Positions 40,101 through 63,954 of a DNA stretch of 64,000 nt are shown here, piece by piece. The translations under genes and the position numbers were made by a program. Below the pieces are notes generated by a model. It was not told where the DNA came from and made no database searches. It saw only the letters and a program-made list of their open reading frames with translations. Location: assembly GCF_014898055.3 (NCBI RefSeq), contig NW_023601212.1, positions 37,498,329 through 37,562,328 on the forward strand, written 5' to 3'. Source of the DNA: Talpa occidentalis (lineage: Eukaryota > Chordata > Mammalia > Eulipotyphla > Talpidae). Position 1 is the first letter of the stretch; each line of letters opens with the position of its first letter.

Positions 40101-42123
40101 CCACCTTGAAATCTACAACCAAGAAAATAAGTGTTTCACCAACCACATCCCAAACTTCAACATCATCACTGACCACAACCCATAATAGTTCAGTGACATC
40201 AGTTTCTTCATCAGTAACAAGTATGTATTAAAATTCACCTATTTTTACTATGCAGAAATGTTTTCCAAAGCCACATTTCATCATTATTCCTTTCTGCAAA
40301 AATACAGAAATTTAAAGCGATTTATTTAATGAATTTCCAATTTAACAATTAACTCTAACAGAAAATAATTAGGGGGCCTCCCTGGTGGCACAGCGGTTGA
40401 GCACTGGGTTGCAAAGCTGCCTGCAGCCTCTGTAGAGCCGGTTCGATCCCCGGCCACTGGGTGAGGGTCCCACATGGCACACAGACCCCTCCTGCCCGGC
40501 CCGCTGCTCCCCTCAGCAGTATACCTCCATCACTCTGCCTGCTCTGCTCCCAGCTCTGGCTCTGGTGAGTTCTCTCACCCTCCCGCACTTCTGACTGTAC
40601 CCAGTGCTTGTATAAATAAATAAATCTTTAAAAAAAAGAAAAAAGAAAATAATTAGGCAAGCTCAAGGTGCATGATTTGTAAACCAAAATCATGGTGAAC
40701 TTTGGTTTTAATTCTGTCTCAGGACTCTGTTTAAAATTTAATGCATGTGAAACCATGTATTGAAAACCTTAAGATTCTTTTAAGTTACCCATTAAGTTCT
40801 ACTTAAAAGCTATTATCAGAATGTTATGGTTTCCTTTGAGTGTTATATACTTCTACTTGAAATCAATCAACAGTTCTTGATTTTATAAAATTCCCAATTT
40901 ATTCAAAAGGTAGAATTTTATATAGAAACATACTGAAATAGGGCCCATTTTCAAGATTACAGCTGTGTTATCCAGACCTATTTTGTTAAGGCACAAACTC
41001 TAAAGAAAAAATATTCCCCCAATTTTGCTGCCTGAGATTTTGGTAAACCATCAAGTCCAGCACCATGGAAGACCTTAAGATCTTGGGATTGTAAGCACTG
41101 GGGTATGTTTTTTTTTTAAGGTATGCACTGGGTAACTGATGAAAATTAGCAGGAGAGCAACTTCCTATGCTTAGCTTCCCCTCATCCCAATTCACTGTTC
41201 ACATATACAAAATTAGAATGTTTTAGCTTATTGTAATGTTTTAAAAAAAATTAAAGCATTTTTTTCTCTTGTTTTCTTCTAGTCACAGCAACTATTAATT
41301 CCAAAGGCAGTAAATCCTCGAAATTTGACACTGGCAGCTTTGTCGGCGGCATTGTGTTAACACTGGGAGTAGTGTCTATTCTTTACCTTGGATGCAGAGT
41401 GTATTACGCGAGAAGAGGCATTCAGTATAGAACCATGTGAGTTTGGACTAGCCAAGACTTTATTATTGTCCCTAGATCTAAAATAGCATGAGAAAATATC
41501 AATAAGTCATTGTTCATCAGTGATGAGTAATTTATGGATTTTTCATCTCCCACCATAAGAATGCAACATTTGTCCCATTCAAGAAACAGACTTGCTACAT
41601 CTAGTAGTAATGAAATTTTCTGGTTTTCACTTATTGAATAACACTGATGAAAATGTTAGCTCCTTAGAGATTCATGCAGAGACAGTGGAGTGAATTAAGA
41701 GATAGGGTTTGGGCAGGCAGAACTTGTTTCTGCATTTGCTTAGCAAAAATGACAGTGAAAAAATCAAAGTGCCTTGGATATAGGGCATGATGATAATATG
41801 AAATACAGATGCAGGGCTGTGTGGCAAAATACCTGGTTCAGGTGTCTCCATTCAACTAATGACAGTACCTGTGAGAAGTTGCCACTAAGAGGCAGAGATT
41901 TGAGTGTGGGTCTGTTTGACAACCTGAACCATAATTTGAATTCTTAATAGCACTACAATGTACCTAAGAAACTTCAGGCAAAGCCATAGCAAGTTATTTT
42001 GATTCTGAAACTTGAAATTATTCTCGTTAAATGTGTGATCACAAAAAGTTTTGATACAAATACAAAACAAAATAATTCTACCTTTTGTTCTATTACAGCG
42101 ACGAACATGATGCCATCATCTAA
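10584..42123 (+). CDS. TMEM123: TMEM123 (porimin), complete, five coding exons joined
   Basis: Join 10584-10683, 16228-16284, 39861-40220, 41283-41436 and 42099-42123: 696 nt, 231 residues plus stop, every junction in phase with GT/AG borders. Porimin is a heavily glycosylated type I cell-surface protein linked to oncosis-like cell death. Order seen: signal peptide at about residues 1-30 (Arg6, then a long hydrophobic run); a Ser/Thr/Pro-rich mucin-like ectodomain at about 34-185 with sequons at Asn50, 77, 96, 116 and 161; one membrane helix at about 192-213; a basic stop-transfer stretch; and a short tail ending DEHDAII. The motif [15 protein letters not shown] and the tail match human TMEM123 as I remember it. 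Human porimin is about 208 residues, so this one is longer, mainly in exon 3. The start ATG has A at -3 and G at +4. Convergent with BIRC2 downstream, which supports the identity. Confidence 0.95.
11371..12530. other. TMEM123: TMEM123 intron 1, nothing recognised
   Basis: AT-rich intronic sequence downstream of the CpG island; short internal duplications of TTTCATGTTT at 11650-11715. No gene or assigned repeat. Confidence 0.6.
12535..12645 (-). repeat. MIR fragment
   Basis: Complement MIR-like: 'attatccccattttatacgtgagacttagg'. Directly left of the SINE at 12649. Confidence 0.45.
12649..12910 (-). mobile_element. tRNA-derived SINE, older subfamily
   Basis: Reverse copy in TMEM123 intron 1. 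Duplicated TGTTTGATTTA-like flanks at about 12633 and 12914. Confidence 0.9.
13411..13626 (+). mobile_element. tRNA-derived SINE, 5' truncated
   Basis: Lacks most of the tRNA-like head; begins near CTGCAGCGC and continues with the family body to an A tail broken by TCTT. In TMEM123 intron 1. Confidence 0.85.
14650..14815 (+). repeat. MIR fragment
   Basis: Forward MIR-like: 'gttgggaaggctccgtgagctaatgc' then 'gcctagcatgcaggaagcac'. TMEM123 intron 1. Confidence 0.5.
15168..15441 (+). mobile_element. tRNA-derived SINE, younger subfamily
   Basis: Full-length copy with subfamily marks GCTCTGGCTCTGGTGAATTC and TGACTGTACCCAGTGC. Flanking AATCATAC duplication. In TMEM123 intron 1. Confidence 0.93.
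15758..16031 (-). mobile_element. tRNA-derived SINE, older subfamily
   Basis: Reverse copy about 200 bp upstream of TMEM123 exon 2, with GTGTTTT-type duplicated flanks. Confidence 0.9.
16228..16284 (+). CDS. TMEM123: TMEM123 coding exon 2
   Basis: 57 nt flanked by TTTATAG and GTGAGT, phase 1 on both sides, so skipping it would keep the frame. It encodes residues 34-52 and carries the first sequon, Asn50-Leu-Thr. Its pattern of Asn/Ser residues around a Leu-Pro resembles the corresponding segment of human porimin. Too short to stand out as an open reading frame; placed by phase and splice sites. Confidence 0.85.
17050..17215 (-). mobile_element. Old L1 3' UTR fragment
   Basis: Matches the general pattern of L1M 3' ends ('ggaaaaatatacatgacacaaa', 'aagtacactgacatcattacac') on the complement. 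Short and diverged. Confidence 0.4.
20140..20340 (+). mobile_element. L1 3' end, truncated
   Basis: ACTATAGACCAGAGACACAC, a G-rich tract and repeated TATAACCAAAATG units match the L1 3' UTR at 9480. Confidence 0.72.
22755..23241 (+). mobile_element. Solo LTR, second family, in TMEM123 intron 2
   Basis: Runs from TGCCCCTGG to CTATAACA, flanked by 5-bp duplications CTCTG at 22750-22754 and 23242-23246. Has a TATA-like ATACAAAAGG at about 22930 and AATAAA at 23120, then a CpG-containing U5. Not similar to the two LTRs upstream. Sense to TMEM123, so its poly(A) signal could in principle be read. Confidence 0.85.
25370..25495 (+). repeat. MIR fragment
   Basis: Forward MIR-like: 'aaaatggcaatgaaaataattg', 'caagggttattgtggaataaatga', 'aaaactttataaac'. 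Confidence 0.45.
26060..26300. repeat. Ancient mammalian interspersed repeat fragment
   Basis: 'cagaacttagtggtttaaatc', 'tttctgtgggccaggtgctgg', 'gcagctgttggcagaaggcctcag' match a common old mammalian repeat in order. Family not assigned. Confidence 0.5.
27640..27915 (+). mobile_element. L1 3' end, truncated and diverged
   Basis: GGGATCAAGAAAAAACAAC, TATAAATCAGAAACATTCTG, a G-rich stretch and an A/T tail follow the same order as the other L1 3' ends in the window. Confidence 0.68.
29120..29440 (-). mobile_element. Old L1 3' UTR fragment
   Basis: 'gagtataatttgcataccataag' and the CCCATTAGCATCCTTCCCC stretch are typical of L1M 3' UTR on the complement. Confidence 0.5.
29520..29960 (+). mobile_element. 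L1 ORF2-end remnant
   Basis: Forward sequence of the L1 ORF2 3' part ('atttctccaagaaag', 'ggtatattcatttactggaatattat'), with many frame breaks. Confidence 0.62.
31279..31390 (+). mobile_element. SINE head only (tRNA-like part), then (AT)n
   Basis: Only the first ~100 bp of the SINE (tRNA-related head to GGGTCCCACA), followed directly by an A run and an AT microsatellite to about 31424. The SINE body is missing. Confidence 0.8.
31388..31424. repeat. (AT)n microsatellite
   Basis: AT dinucleotide run after the A tail of the truncated SINE; contains one CAC break. Confidence 0.88.
31444..31705 (-). mobile_element. tRNA-derived SINE, older subfamily
   Basis: Reverse copy inside an antisense L1; CCCATTTTT repeated at both ends. 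Confidence 0.9.
32680..32900 (-). repeat. MIR-type fragment
   Basis: Complement MIR-like: 'attgagcacctcctcagtagcaggcactgtgc' then 'gatccctgtttcacagtcgagaaag' and 'cccagcaagtaaatgg'. Confidence 0.55.
33400..33620. repeat. Ancient mammalian interspersed repeat fragment
   Basis: 'gatgttatctccaaattaggtcacacc' and 'ttaggattccaactctggg' resemble the 3' half of the family at 49120. Confidence 0.5.
35417..35694 (-). mobile_element. tRNA-derived SINE, younger subfamily
   Basis: Reverse copy inside an antisense L1, with a perfect 14-bp target duplication TCGTCTCTCTTTTT at 35408 and 35695. Confidence 0.94.
36601..36856 (-). mobile_element. tRNA-derived SINE, older subfamily
   Basis: Reverse copy inside an antisense L1, with target duplication AATTATCTTTTTT at 36592 and 36857. 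Confidence 0.92.
37000..37114. repeat. Compound (TG)n/(TA)n microsatellite
   Basis: Runs of TG and TA ending in about 18 TA units at 37078-37112, inside an antisense L1. Confidence 0.9.
37970..38245 (-). mobile_element. Old L1 3' UTR fragment
   Basis: 'cattgagatataattgatgtttcac' through 'cccatggctttatttcatag' is characteristic of L1M 3' UTR on the complement. Confidence 0.58.
38250..39860. other. TMEM123: TMEM123 intron 2, right end, nothing recognised
   Basis: AT-rich sequence leading to the exon 3 acceptor, with no repeat or coding signal that I can name. Confidence 0.55.
39861..40220 (+). CDS. TMEM123: TMEM123 coding exon 3 (mucin-like ectodomain)
   Basis: 360 nt flanked by ATTGCAG and GTATGT, phase 1 at both ends. 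It encodes residues 53-172, mostly Thr, Ser, Pro and Lys, with sequons at Asn77, 96, 116 and 161. Residues 77-135 are three imperfect units of 19-20 residues, each starting Asn-x-Thr and containing Lys-Pro (see findings). The end of the exon (HNSSVTS) matches human porimin. The antisense Val-rich open frame here is a shadow of the Thr/Ser codons. Confidence 0.93.
40374..40644 (+). mobile_element. tRNA-derived SINE, younger subfamily
   Basis: Forward copy in TMEM123 intron 3, only ~150 bp after exon 3. Perfect 13-bp duplication GAAAATAATTAGG at 40361 and 40645. Confidence 0.94.
41283..41436 (+). CDS. TMEM123: TMEM123 coding exon 4 (transmembrane segment)
   Basis: 154 nt between acceptor TTCTAG and donor GTGAGT; enters in phase 1 and leaves in phase 2. 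Encodes residues 173-223 plus two bases of codon 224: a Lys/Ser juxtamembrane stretch, the helix starting [12 protein letters not shown], and the basic RVYYARRG border that orients the tail to the cytosol. This is the part most conserved with human TMEM123. Confidence 0.95.
42099..42123 (+). CDS. TMEM123: TMEM123 coding exon 5 (C-terminal tail and stop)
   Basis: 25 coding nt after acceptor TATTACAG complete Ile224 and encode DEHDAII followed by TAA at 42121-42123. The Asp-Glu plus C-terminal Ile-Ile looks like an acidic/dileucine-type sorting signal; the tail is the same in human porimin as I recall it. The exon continues as the 3' UTR. Confidence 0.93.
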
Positions 42124-43845
42124 GGGAATCCCAGGCCCAGTGGAAAGAAGCTGACACAGCCCTGTCACTTTTGGCTTATGAATTAAACAATGTTCTGTTC
42201 TTGAAAATAATATAAATAGGCCATACATATGATATACAGTCTATTGTGTATATCATTAGCTTAAGGTAAAATGGGAATGGTTTGTTTTTTAATGGCCATC
42301 TGTAGCATACACTTAGCAAATAGAGTAAAATGAGTCCTGTCCCCTTTCGTGTTTCATGATCATCTGGCCACAGCCCTGTGTGACAACACTGAAGGCGCTT
42401 GTCACAGCACTCAGGACTTTGTGTATCTATGCTGTTCACACAAGGGACTTCAGTGCTTGGCGCAAATACTAAGGAGAAGTTATACAAGTGAGCCAGTCAG
42501 GTCCTTAGGAGAATTTTCAGTGTCTCTTCAGAAAGTATCAATATTTTTTATATGTTTTAGAGACAAAACACATGCAACCACCATGAAAATCATAAAACCC
42601 CTAACAGTACCCACCTGGAGTTAGTCCTGTTGGAGAGCCTCTGTCTGTATTAACTTCTTTTGAGTTATCAATGCAGTTGGCTTCTTCTCTGTAATTTCAG
42701 TGAATTACAATCTTTAACAATGTTTTAAAAATTAGTATACAGATAAGTAATTTAGATTATCTGCTACTATGAGAACATTGTTACTACTGGAAATTTTTCA
42801 TATTCAGCTATTAACTTTTTATTTAGTAAATAATTCTGAGAGATGTACAGTTGCTTTAAATATCTAGAAATGTTAATGTAGTGTAAATACATCTAACAAA
42901 AAAACCTTACATGATTTCCAATATAACATTTAGATCTCTGTAAAATCAGAACTATAGCTTACTGCTGTGTTTATCAAGCCAGGGATCGTTGGGGTCCCCT
43001 CAGGCTACTAAAGCTGCAGGGTGAAAACATACGGAGGAAAAGCACAGTATTGTAGGGACAGACACCACTGTTAGCATATTTTGTTTGGAGTGTGTTCAAG
43101 TTTATACTGCAGCACTCAAAACTCAGGGTTAAGTTTTGACAGCAGAGTTAGTCATTACTAAATTCTAACTTTTGTGATCAGTTTTTATTTTGCAGAGAAA
43201 GCCATATAGCAAGGATTTGGGTAAGGACCATTTTGTATTATAGCCAACTGAAGTGATATATAGAACGTGACTCATGCACTGTACTCAGATTAGTTTGAAG
43301 AGTGATGTGGATGACAAATTTTATGTTACGAATCTACCACTTCCATTTCTTTGCAAAGAAATTTGATATGCTTTATAGTAATGTGGGTCTTTTAAATACA
43401 GTAGGTTTTGTCTTCTGCATTCTTGGTATTTTTCAGTGCTTCCAGTCAGTCAGAACTTTATAGGCCTGCAATTTTCTTGACTACTTGATTTTAAGCACTT
43501 TCAAGATAAAAAGTTTTAAGTACCAAGTGTCATTATTTGCCTTTAAAGTTTCCTGTCCTTTCAGTATGAAATACTACTAGTATGTCAGTGCAGTGCTGTT
43601 TTGGTTATTTCCAAAAATTGAAGGAAAACAATGATACAAGCTGCTTTATAGCAAGTTACCTGAGTTACTTAAGTATATGTTCAATGAAAATTAGCAGTAG
43701 GTCATAGTAATAATTTTGTATTTTCAGAAAAAAATATTTTTAAGCAAATTCCTGTAATTTTTTTTTTTTTTTAATGATGATCAGCTTTTGGTATTCTATT
43801 GTTACTGAGATCTATTTTTAGAATAAAATGTTTTGTCTCCATCTA
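42124..43845 (+). other. TMEM123: TMEM123 3' UTR
   Basis: About 1.7 kb of AT-rich sequence with no repeat that I recognise, running from the TAA to the AATAAA at 43822. The absence of young SINEs, unlike the flanks, fits transcribed and constrained UTR sequence. The 3' end position is inferred. Confidence 0.7.
43822..43827 (+). terminator. TMEM123: TMEM123 poly(A) signal AATAAA
   Basis: Canonical AATAAA about 1.7 kb after the stop codon, followed by TG/T-rich sequence (ATGTTTTGTCTCC, GTGTATGGTTTTTG) typical of a downstream cleavage element. No better candidate lies closer to the stop. Confidence 0.75.
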
Positions 43846-45189
43846 AGAGTTTTAGTGTATGGTTTTTGCTTCATTTCATCCCACTCAAAAGAAAACTAAG
43901 AGCTCAAATTAAAAAGCCAGATTATTAGGGCTTAAGTGACTGTGATACTTTAACTGTGGTTAAGCCCCAGGCCCACTGAAGATCACCAAAGTTGAAGAAA
44001 CATCACTCAGGATTTCCACTTGAAGCCTTTAACTTGTCCATACATGCTGCAACTGCACTGAGTGTACTGTTTTCAACAGTCTTTTCTTCTCTACAATGGA
44101 TATAGTTTCTGCATCTAAAAATGACCCAAGGCAACCAATGTGAAGGGTACAGTTCAGGAAATCCTTTATAGGATAAAAAATACCTTCTTAGTTTTGTGTT
44201 AACACAGTACCTCCCATCCTTATTTTCTGTTCACTCTGGACAGTTACCCACACACCAGTAACAGACTTTGAGTGTGTGTCTTGCCACTGGCACAATGGTA
44301 TGGGAGTGGATGTAGTAACCCACCCCATTGATTCAGGGGGAAAAAGGGATCCTTTCAAGTTACAGCTATTTGTTAAAGAAAAAAAAAAAAAATACTGCAA
44401 GTGCTATTACCAAGATGGCCTATGTTGCCATCTCCCTTCCCCTGCCCCAAGATTATTTATGGATAAGACAACACTAAGGGAATCCTAGAATGAGTGTAAA
44501 AATGAAACACCCCCTGTTCCACAGAGACCAAGACAGACCACTGGAAGTTAAGAGGAGCTACTTCAGGCTGATGGCCTTGCCTCCCCCTGAGGCCAGTACA
44601 CTGTGCAGAGGGGTCCTCCCCAGGCTATGGTTACTCCAATGGCGATAGACCCCAGGGGACATCCAGCTACCCCAGTAAATGGGTCACTTCTTGGAGGCTC
44701 TTGTCCTACAGGGATTGCTGAATAACCTCTAGGGTTTGAGCACTGGAAATGCTTATGACAGAGGATGGGGTGAAGCAATATAAGCACCCAGATTCAGCCT
44801 ACAGCAACCTAGTAATTACCCTCAGCCAGTGGTTTTGCTCGGTGGGGATGGGTCTCCTTGATTCAAGTCCTCAGACAAAAAGCCCCACCTATTGCTGAGT
44901 GAAGCCCCTGACGCCAACACCTGAAAAAACTACATACCCCAACAATTCTCGAGCAGAACCCAACAGGCAGAGCTGTCTGCTGAGCAAAAACCAGCTTCTG
45001 TGGCCAGGGAACTTGAGGTGCAGGTTACTCGAGTCAAAATCACAAAAGAGTCTTGTGGACGGTTATCCATCTGTGCCTGTCAGGGGAAACTAACCTGTAG
45101 CCCTGCCCTTTCTGAACCAAATCTTTGTAATGACTCAACATATGCATCAGTCAAGGTGACATATCACATAATAGAATGGAAGTAAAAAA
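43846..45189. other. Intergenic, unassigned
   Basis: Follows the TMEM123 poly(A) site. 44520-45190 is GC-richer and ends in an A run at 45183, which suggests a retroposed element, but I cannot assign it. Confidence 0.4.
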
Positions 45190-46510
45190 AAAAAAAACCC
45201 ACGATCTCAACAAATGTAAAAAAAAATTTACAAAATTCAACATGTCATGATAAACACTTTCAAATTAGATACAGAAGAAACTTACCTCAGCATATAAAGA
45301 TTATATGATATATCCACAGCTACCACCATATTCAAAGGCAAAAGACTGAATGCTTTTCCTCAAAGTCAACGACAAGGTGAGAATGGCTGTTTGCCACTTC
45401 TATTCATCAGTACTGGAAGTTCTAACTGGCATACAGGCAATAAAAAGATACAAAAGGTACCAGAAATGGAAATAAGTATATGTGTCTTTGTGTAGATTAC
45501 ATGTTTTTTTTTTATGTAGAGCATGCTAAAGATTTGACCTCAAAGCTTAGATCTAGCCAATTAGTCCAGTAATGCTGCAGTATACACAATAATAATTTAA
45601 AAAGCAGGAGTATTTGCATCACCAAACAATCTGAAAAAGAAAATACCATTTACAATAGCATGAAAAACAGTATCAAACTTAGGAATAAATTTAGTCAAGG
45701 TGAAAGATCTTTCCTCAAAAAACTGCAAAAGGAGCCACCCCAGTGGTGCAAGGGGTTAAGACATAACCTATGAAGCTCGCTGCAGCCACTGCAGCATGAG
45801 TTCAATCTTCAGCCAGGGAGCTACCAACATGGCACAGACCTCTCTTGACTTGCCCGCTGCTCCCCTCAGCAGTACATTTCAGTCAATCTACCTGTTCTGT
45901 TCCCCACTCTGTCTCTGTGAATCCTCTCACCCTAGTTCTTGTATGTATAAATAAATCTTTAAAAAAAAAACAAACTACAATAATACGTTGATGAAAGTCG
46001 TCATAAATACATGGAAAGATATCCTGTGTTCATGGACTGAAAAAATATAGTTGAAATGTCAATACTAGCAAAATCCATCTGCAGATTCAATGCAACTTCT
46101 ATCAAGATTCCAAAGACATATTTTACAGAAGTAAAAATAATCCTAAAATTTGTGAGACCAGAAAAGCCTCAAATAGCCAAAGCCACCATGAGAACAAAGT
46201 AGGAGGCATCACATTCCTGACTGCTAAATGAATCAGATACAAAAACCTATGTATTTTATGACAGCATTTATATAAAATAGCCAAAGTAGATAAATCCACA
46301 GAAATAAAGCAAATGGTGCTTGCCAGAGGCAATAAAGAAAGGGGGATGGATATTGACTGCTTGAAGGGTACAGGATTTTCTTTGGGGGTGATGAAATGTT
46401 TTGGAACTTGATGAAAGGTGGTGGTTGCAGAACATTATTGATGTACTAACTACTACAGAATTGTACACTTTAAGTAGTTAATTTTATGTTATGTGAATTT
46501 CATCTTTCTG
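45190..46510 (+). mobile_element. Old L1 (ORF2 and 3' UTR), broken
   Basis: Forward L1 ORF2 fragments (about 45290-45480, 45610-45730, 45990-46230), then an L1M-type 3' UTR with AGAATTGTACACTTTAAG at about 46455. Split by the SINE at 45731. In the gap between the two genes. Confidence 0.7.
45731..45970 (+). mobile_element. tRNA-derived SINE, diverged
   Basis: Older variant (CAGTGGTGCAAGGGGTTAAG head) within the L1 remnant at 45190-46510; flanks AAACTGCAA / AAACTACAA. Confidence 0.88.
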
Positions 46511-49119
46511 AAACCAAGGCCTTTTCTCAATTTAGTAACAACTCTTCCAGGAAATTAAAGTCAGAAGAGAAAGATGATTTAGAGTGAAGTGATTATTGCA
46601 AATTCCTGTGGAGGCCCACTTCACTCCTAGTCCTACAATTCCTGTATATTCTACACACTGCCAAACCCTGTGGCAGCAGTGCCAATGGTAATTTAGCCAT
46701 TCCGATAATCTGCATCTTCTTCTCTGCTCTTTGACACAACTGGTGTTTTTTTCAATATTACTTTAGGTGCTTTAGGAATTTAACTTCAAGCCCAATCCAC
46801 TAGCCTTCCCAAGCTCCTTTTATATAGAAATTCAAATACATTATTCCACTGCTACTATATTCTTCAGAAATTACAGCTATGATCACATCACTCATCTGCT
46901 AAAAACCAGTAGTTCATCTTTACCTACAAGATGCTATCCAGACAGCAAAGGCCATCATTTGCAGTTCTCTCATCCATGGTCTCCATCCTACCTTTCCAAT
47001 CTTGTGTCCTATTATTTACCTTCATTGGCCCTATGACAACTCATTTTTTTTTCCAGAAATGCTTCACGCACTGTTGTGTCTCCTTATTTTTCATCTGCCT
47101 TGAAAATACTTCCAAACACTTCCATTCTCCAACTTTGAATACTCTAATCCTATCTAATCCTCTATACACCACTGATTACTAATTTAGCTACAATACTTTG
47201 AAAAACATTCCACAGCACCTTATCTGAACTTCTTTTACAGCAATTATTTTCCACTTTGGATTAAAATGACTTAAGAATCTCATCTGGCATCTATAAAATA
47301 GGAGTGACATGTTTTCATTTATAGATCTTCCTGATCTCTGGCAAGGTTTACTTTTTTACATCTATCCCTTTACACATAGGCAAACCTATCACTCATCTCC
47401 ATACCTACCGCATTCCCATGCTTTTTCATCTTTGATATCTACAAAATATAGCCCAATTGCTCCAAATAAAACTATGCAACTAATAACTCAGCCATCACAA
47501 TAGCCTCAAAATAGATTTACTCTCTTCTACCTGAAGAGAGCAAATTCTACTGGAAACAGATTGTACATGTAGTCATCTGAGATTTGTAGTCTACAAACAG
47601 CACAAAAAGACAGAAAAACCTTTAGTTTTCTTCTTACTTGGAAGCTGAGATTGATTTTACATAAAAATCATTGGATATTTACTTGCTGACATGGAAAGAG
47701 GAAGACCTTCAAGGCATGCTGTCAAGTGAAAAAGTCATATGGAGAACATTTATAAACCACAACTACATACATGTTTGTATGTATTCACACTCATATACCC
47801 AGTACATATCACTGAGGAGATTTAAGGAGAAATTAAGGAGTTAAACGTTTTACTTGACATACATACCTTGTCTAGATCTTTTACAAGTATCTCCTCAAAT
47901 TTTACCTGGCTGTTAAAAAACACACCTGTGATGCCGTGATCTAAGTTTATCCTGACAGTCATTGGCACAGCCTGCACACAGTTATATACAATCCCACACT
48001 AGAAACTTACCCTCATAGAAAAGATGAGAATCATAAGAGTCATAAAGGGCATGTCAAAAACTTTATTAAATGGTAGGACTTAGACTACAGGCAAAGACTT
48101 TAGACTTGAAATCCAGGGTTCTTTTCATCCTACCACAGTGATCAACACATTCATGTGGCTTACAAGAGAATTTACTTACTACCTATTACTGTCAGAGGCT
48201 ATGGATGAAAAGCTCTGTGCAATCACTGGCCAAAACAAGCCAGAAATATAAGAACCTAGTATAATTTCCAATTATTACCATAGTTTTTCCATTTCTGCTA
48301 AGCTAATCACACAAATTCCAACAGACCAACAAGGAAACAATAACACATTTTAACATAAATTCTGAGCAGTGAAATTTTGTATGTGAAAAGAGTTATCACA
48401 TACAGATGAAAATATCACCTTTATTCCTGATAATGGCTTTGGAGAATGCAAGTGATTAATTATACAGCTCCACCCATATTTGATAAGGTAAAGAAATACA
48501 GAAACACTATTTCTCAACAAAGTAGAAAAGTAGCAAAATGTGACTAAAAAATTAAAAGTTTTAAAAAGTATTTTGGAGCCACTCTCATAAACAGTTCACA
48601 GTGCCCATCTCTTATCAACAACTGCAACATTTCACTGAGTCTAAATTTCTGTATTTACAATAAGGGATACCATGTCTCTTAGGGCTTTAAGTTTTAAGTA
48701 AGCCTAACAAAGCATCTCTCCTGCACCTGTGAGGAGTCCATGTTATGACACTAATTTCCAGTAGGAGGGCAAAAAGGGTAAGAGACTGAAAAACCCTACT
48801 CTTTCTGATCTAGGCAGATATGAGAATTCAGCAAATGGCTAAAATATTACCATTTACTTATACTTAATACAATATTTTTACTGAAAGGAAGACAGAAATT
48901 CTAAGGCATTATTGAAACTATCTGAATAAAGCCAAACAAAACTCTCCAATAAATAATAGCTTTTATGCCAGATGGCAGACCAGGCAATTTAAAATATTAC
49001 TACAGTTTAATAGGACAACTTATCCAAAAGGACAAGCTAGCAAGTTAGCTTTTCATGTTAGCAAGTTCATGTTTTCATTTTACAGTTGTGCAAAGTATTA
49101 GAAAATGCTTCAAAATTGT
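46511..49119. other. Intergenic, nothing recognised
   Basis: AT-rich sequence between the TMEM123 and BIRC2 3' ends. No open frame has coding support. Confidence 0.5.
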
Positions 49120-49500
49120 TAGCACGTGGTACTAGCCTGCCAGAGTTGCTATAACAAAGCATTAACACTGTATGGCTTAAACAATCAAAATATATCCTCA
49201 GTTTTGGTGAATTCCAATATAAAGATGCTAGAAATTGGGTTTCTGTTTTGGCTTCTCACCTTCAATTACTGATGGCCATCTTCCTCTGGAATCTTCACAA
49301 GATCCTCTCAGGTCTGGATCTTTAATTTCTTTGCTAAGACATCAGTCATATTGGATTAGGGCTCATATGAGCTCATTTTACCTTAACTGCCTCTTGAAAA
49401 CTTATCTCCAAATACATTTTGAGATAATGGGGATTAGGATTTCAATTTATTGAATGGGGCAGGGGGAATGGAACATATCTCAGCCTGTAACTCATCTCAA
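49120..49500. repeat. Ancient mammalian interspersed repeat
   Basis: 'gttgctataacaaagcattaacactg', 'tggcttaaacaatc', 'cagtcatattggattaggg' and 'atctccaaatacattttgag' follow the order of a widespread old mammalian repeat. I do not assign a family name. Confidence 0.6.
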
Positions 49501-50279
49501 TTGTTTAAAGAACAATTTTAAAACAACTGTTTAAAGAACATTATGCCTGGCACATCATAGATGATCCTCAATATATAATAGCTATTATTGAGGAGAATGA
49601 AAAATGAGAGAATATTTCCTAAAAAGATTTAGTTTCCACTACACATTCCTTCTACAATGGCAGGGAGAAATTTCCTCTCACTGCCATGAGGTCTTGCACC
49701 TGTATGTCTATTCATGTGGATTATATAAATGCATTAGCACACCAGGACAGAAATAAAGAAACAAAGGCAAGGAGAGAGACTGAAGGATAGAGAGGTTTTC
49801 ACTCTTTCCAGAGTATTTTCTAAAAAAAATTCTAGAGGACTTATGGGATAAGAAGAAAAACGAAGTTTCTAATATTAAACCTCCTTATTGCATTATCTTT
49901 GGAAGTCTTCCAGTGATCCCTAAGATCAAATATGACAGGGTCAAAAAAGGAGACACTTACCGTTGCTGTATTCTGCCTCATCCCACAAACACCTGTGCAA
50001 CAAGCCAACTGTATCATCTTTTGACAATCCCAATGTATGTTTACCTAATTTTAAGAATTTTTTTATAATTTTATTTCTATAATATGCAACTAGACAGTAT
50101 TCATCTAAAGAAATCCTGATAAATCTCATTACTAAAAAAATTATTTTATGAATATAATAGCTATAATGTGTTTGCAATGTGACAGGTACTATGGTTATGA
50201 TTATTAGGTCATTTAATCCTTATAACCCCATAAAGATATATGGAAAATACTTTTTGAGGCAGGAGAAAAAGTTTTTGAT

Positions 50280-50754
50280 GATTTCGTCTTTTTGAAGAAC
50301 TTTATTAATATGTGTCTCACAAATCAGGGAAAAGCTTATTTGCCAGTAAGAGAAAAATTCTTTTTTTACAACACAAGTGAAAAACATCAAATAGATTTTG
50401 GCACCATAAGTCTGATAAACTCCAGAGTTGCTGAAGAGGTTTCAGGAAAAAAAAATCAAGTCACTTGTAAAATGGCACATAATAGTAATGAAACTAGGCC
50501 TTAAATTTCTCCAACATTCACACATATACACAAATATAACTCATGAAACTTATATCTTTCCTTTCATATAAGGAGATTAGATTAAATATGACATATTAGA
50601 CTATGTAATTTCTATTAAATAAGATTACTAGTACCAAGCAGTGTGGAACACAAATGTTACTAACTAAAGAACCATTACCTCAGATGGCTTCAAAATACTC
50701 AAGTTTTTCAAAGGCTTTTATATAAACAGGCAAAACATATAACCTGTTTATCTT
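50280..50754 (-). other. BIRC2: BIRC2 3' UTR with candidate poly(A) signal
   Basis: AT-rich sequence after the stop. On the complement the first plausible AATAAA is at 50306-50301, about 450 nt downstream. Usage is inferred; other AATAAA matches further left are possible. Confidence 0.5.

Positions 50755-63954
<13,200 letters not shown>

Noticed and set aside
39820..40176. Val-rich antisense frame opposite TMEM123 exon 3
   Set aside because: Shadow of Thr/Ser codons (ACC/ACA read as GGT/TGT and GTA-type codons).
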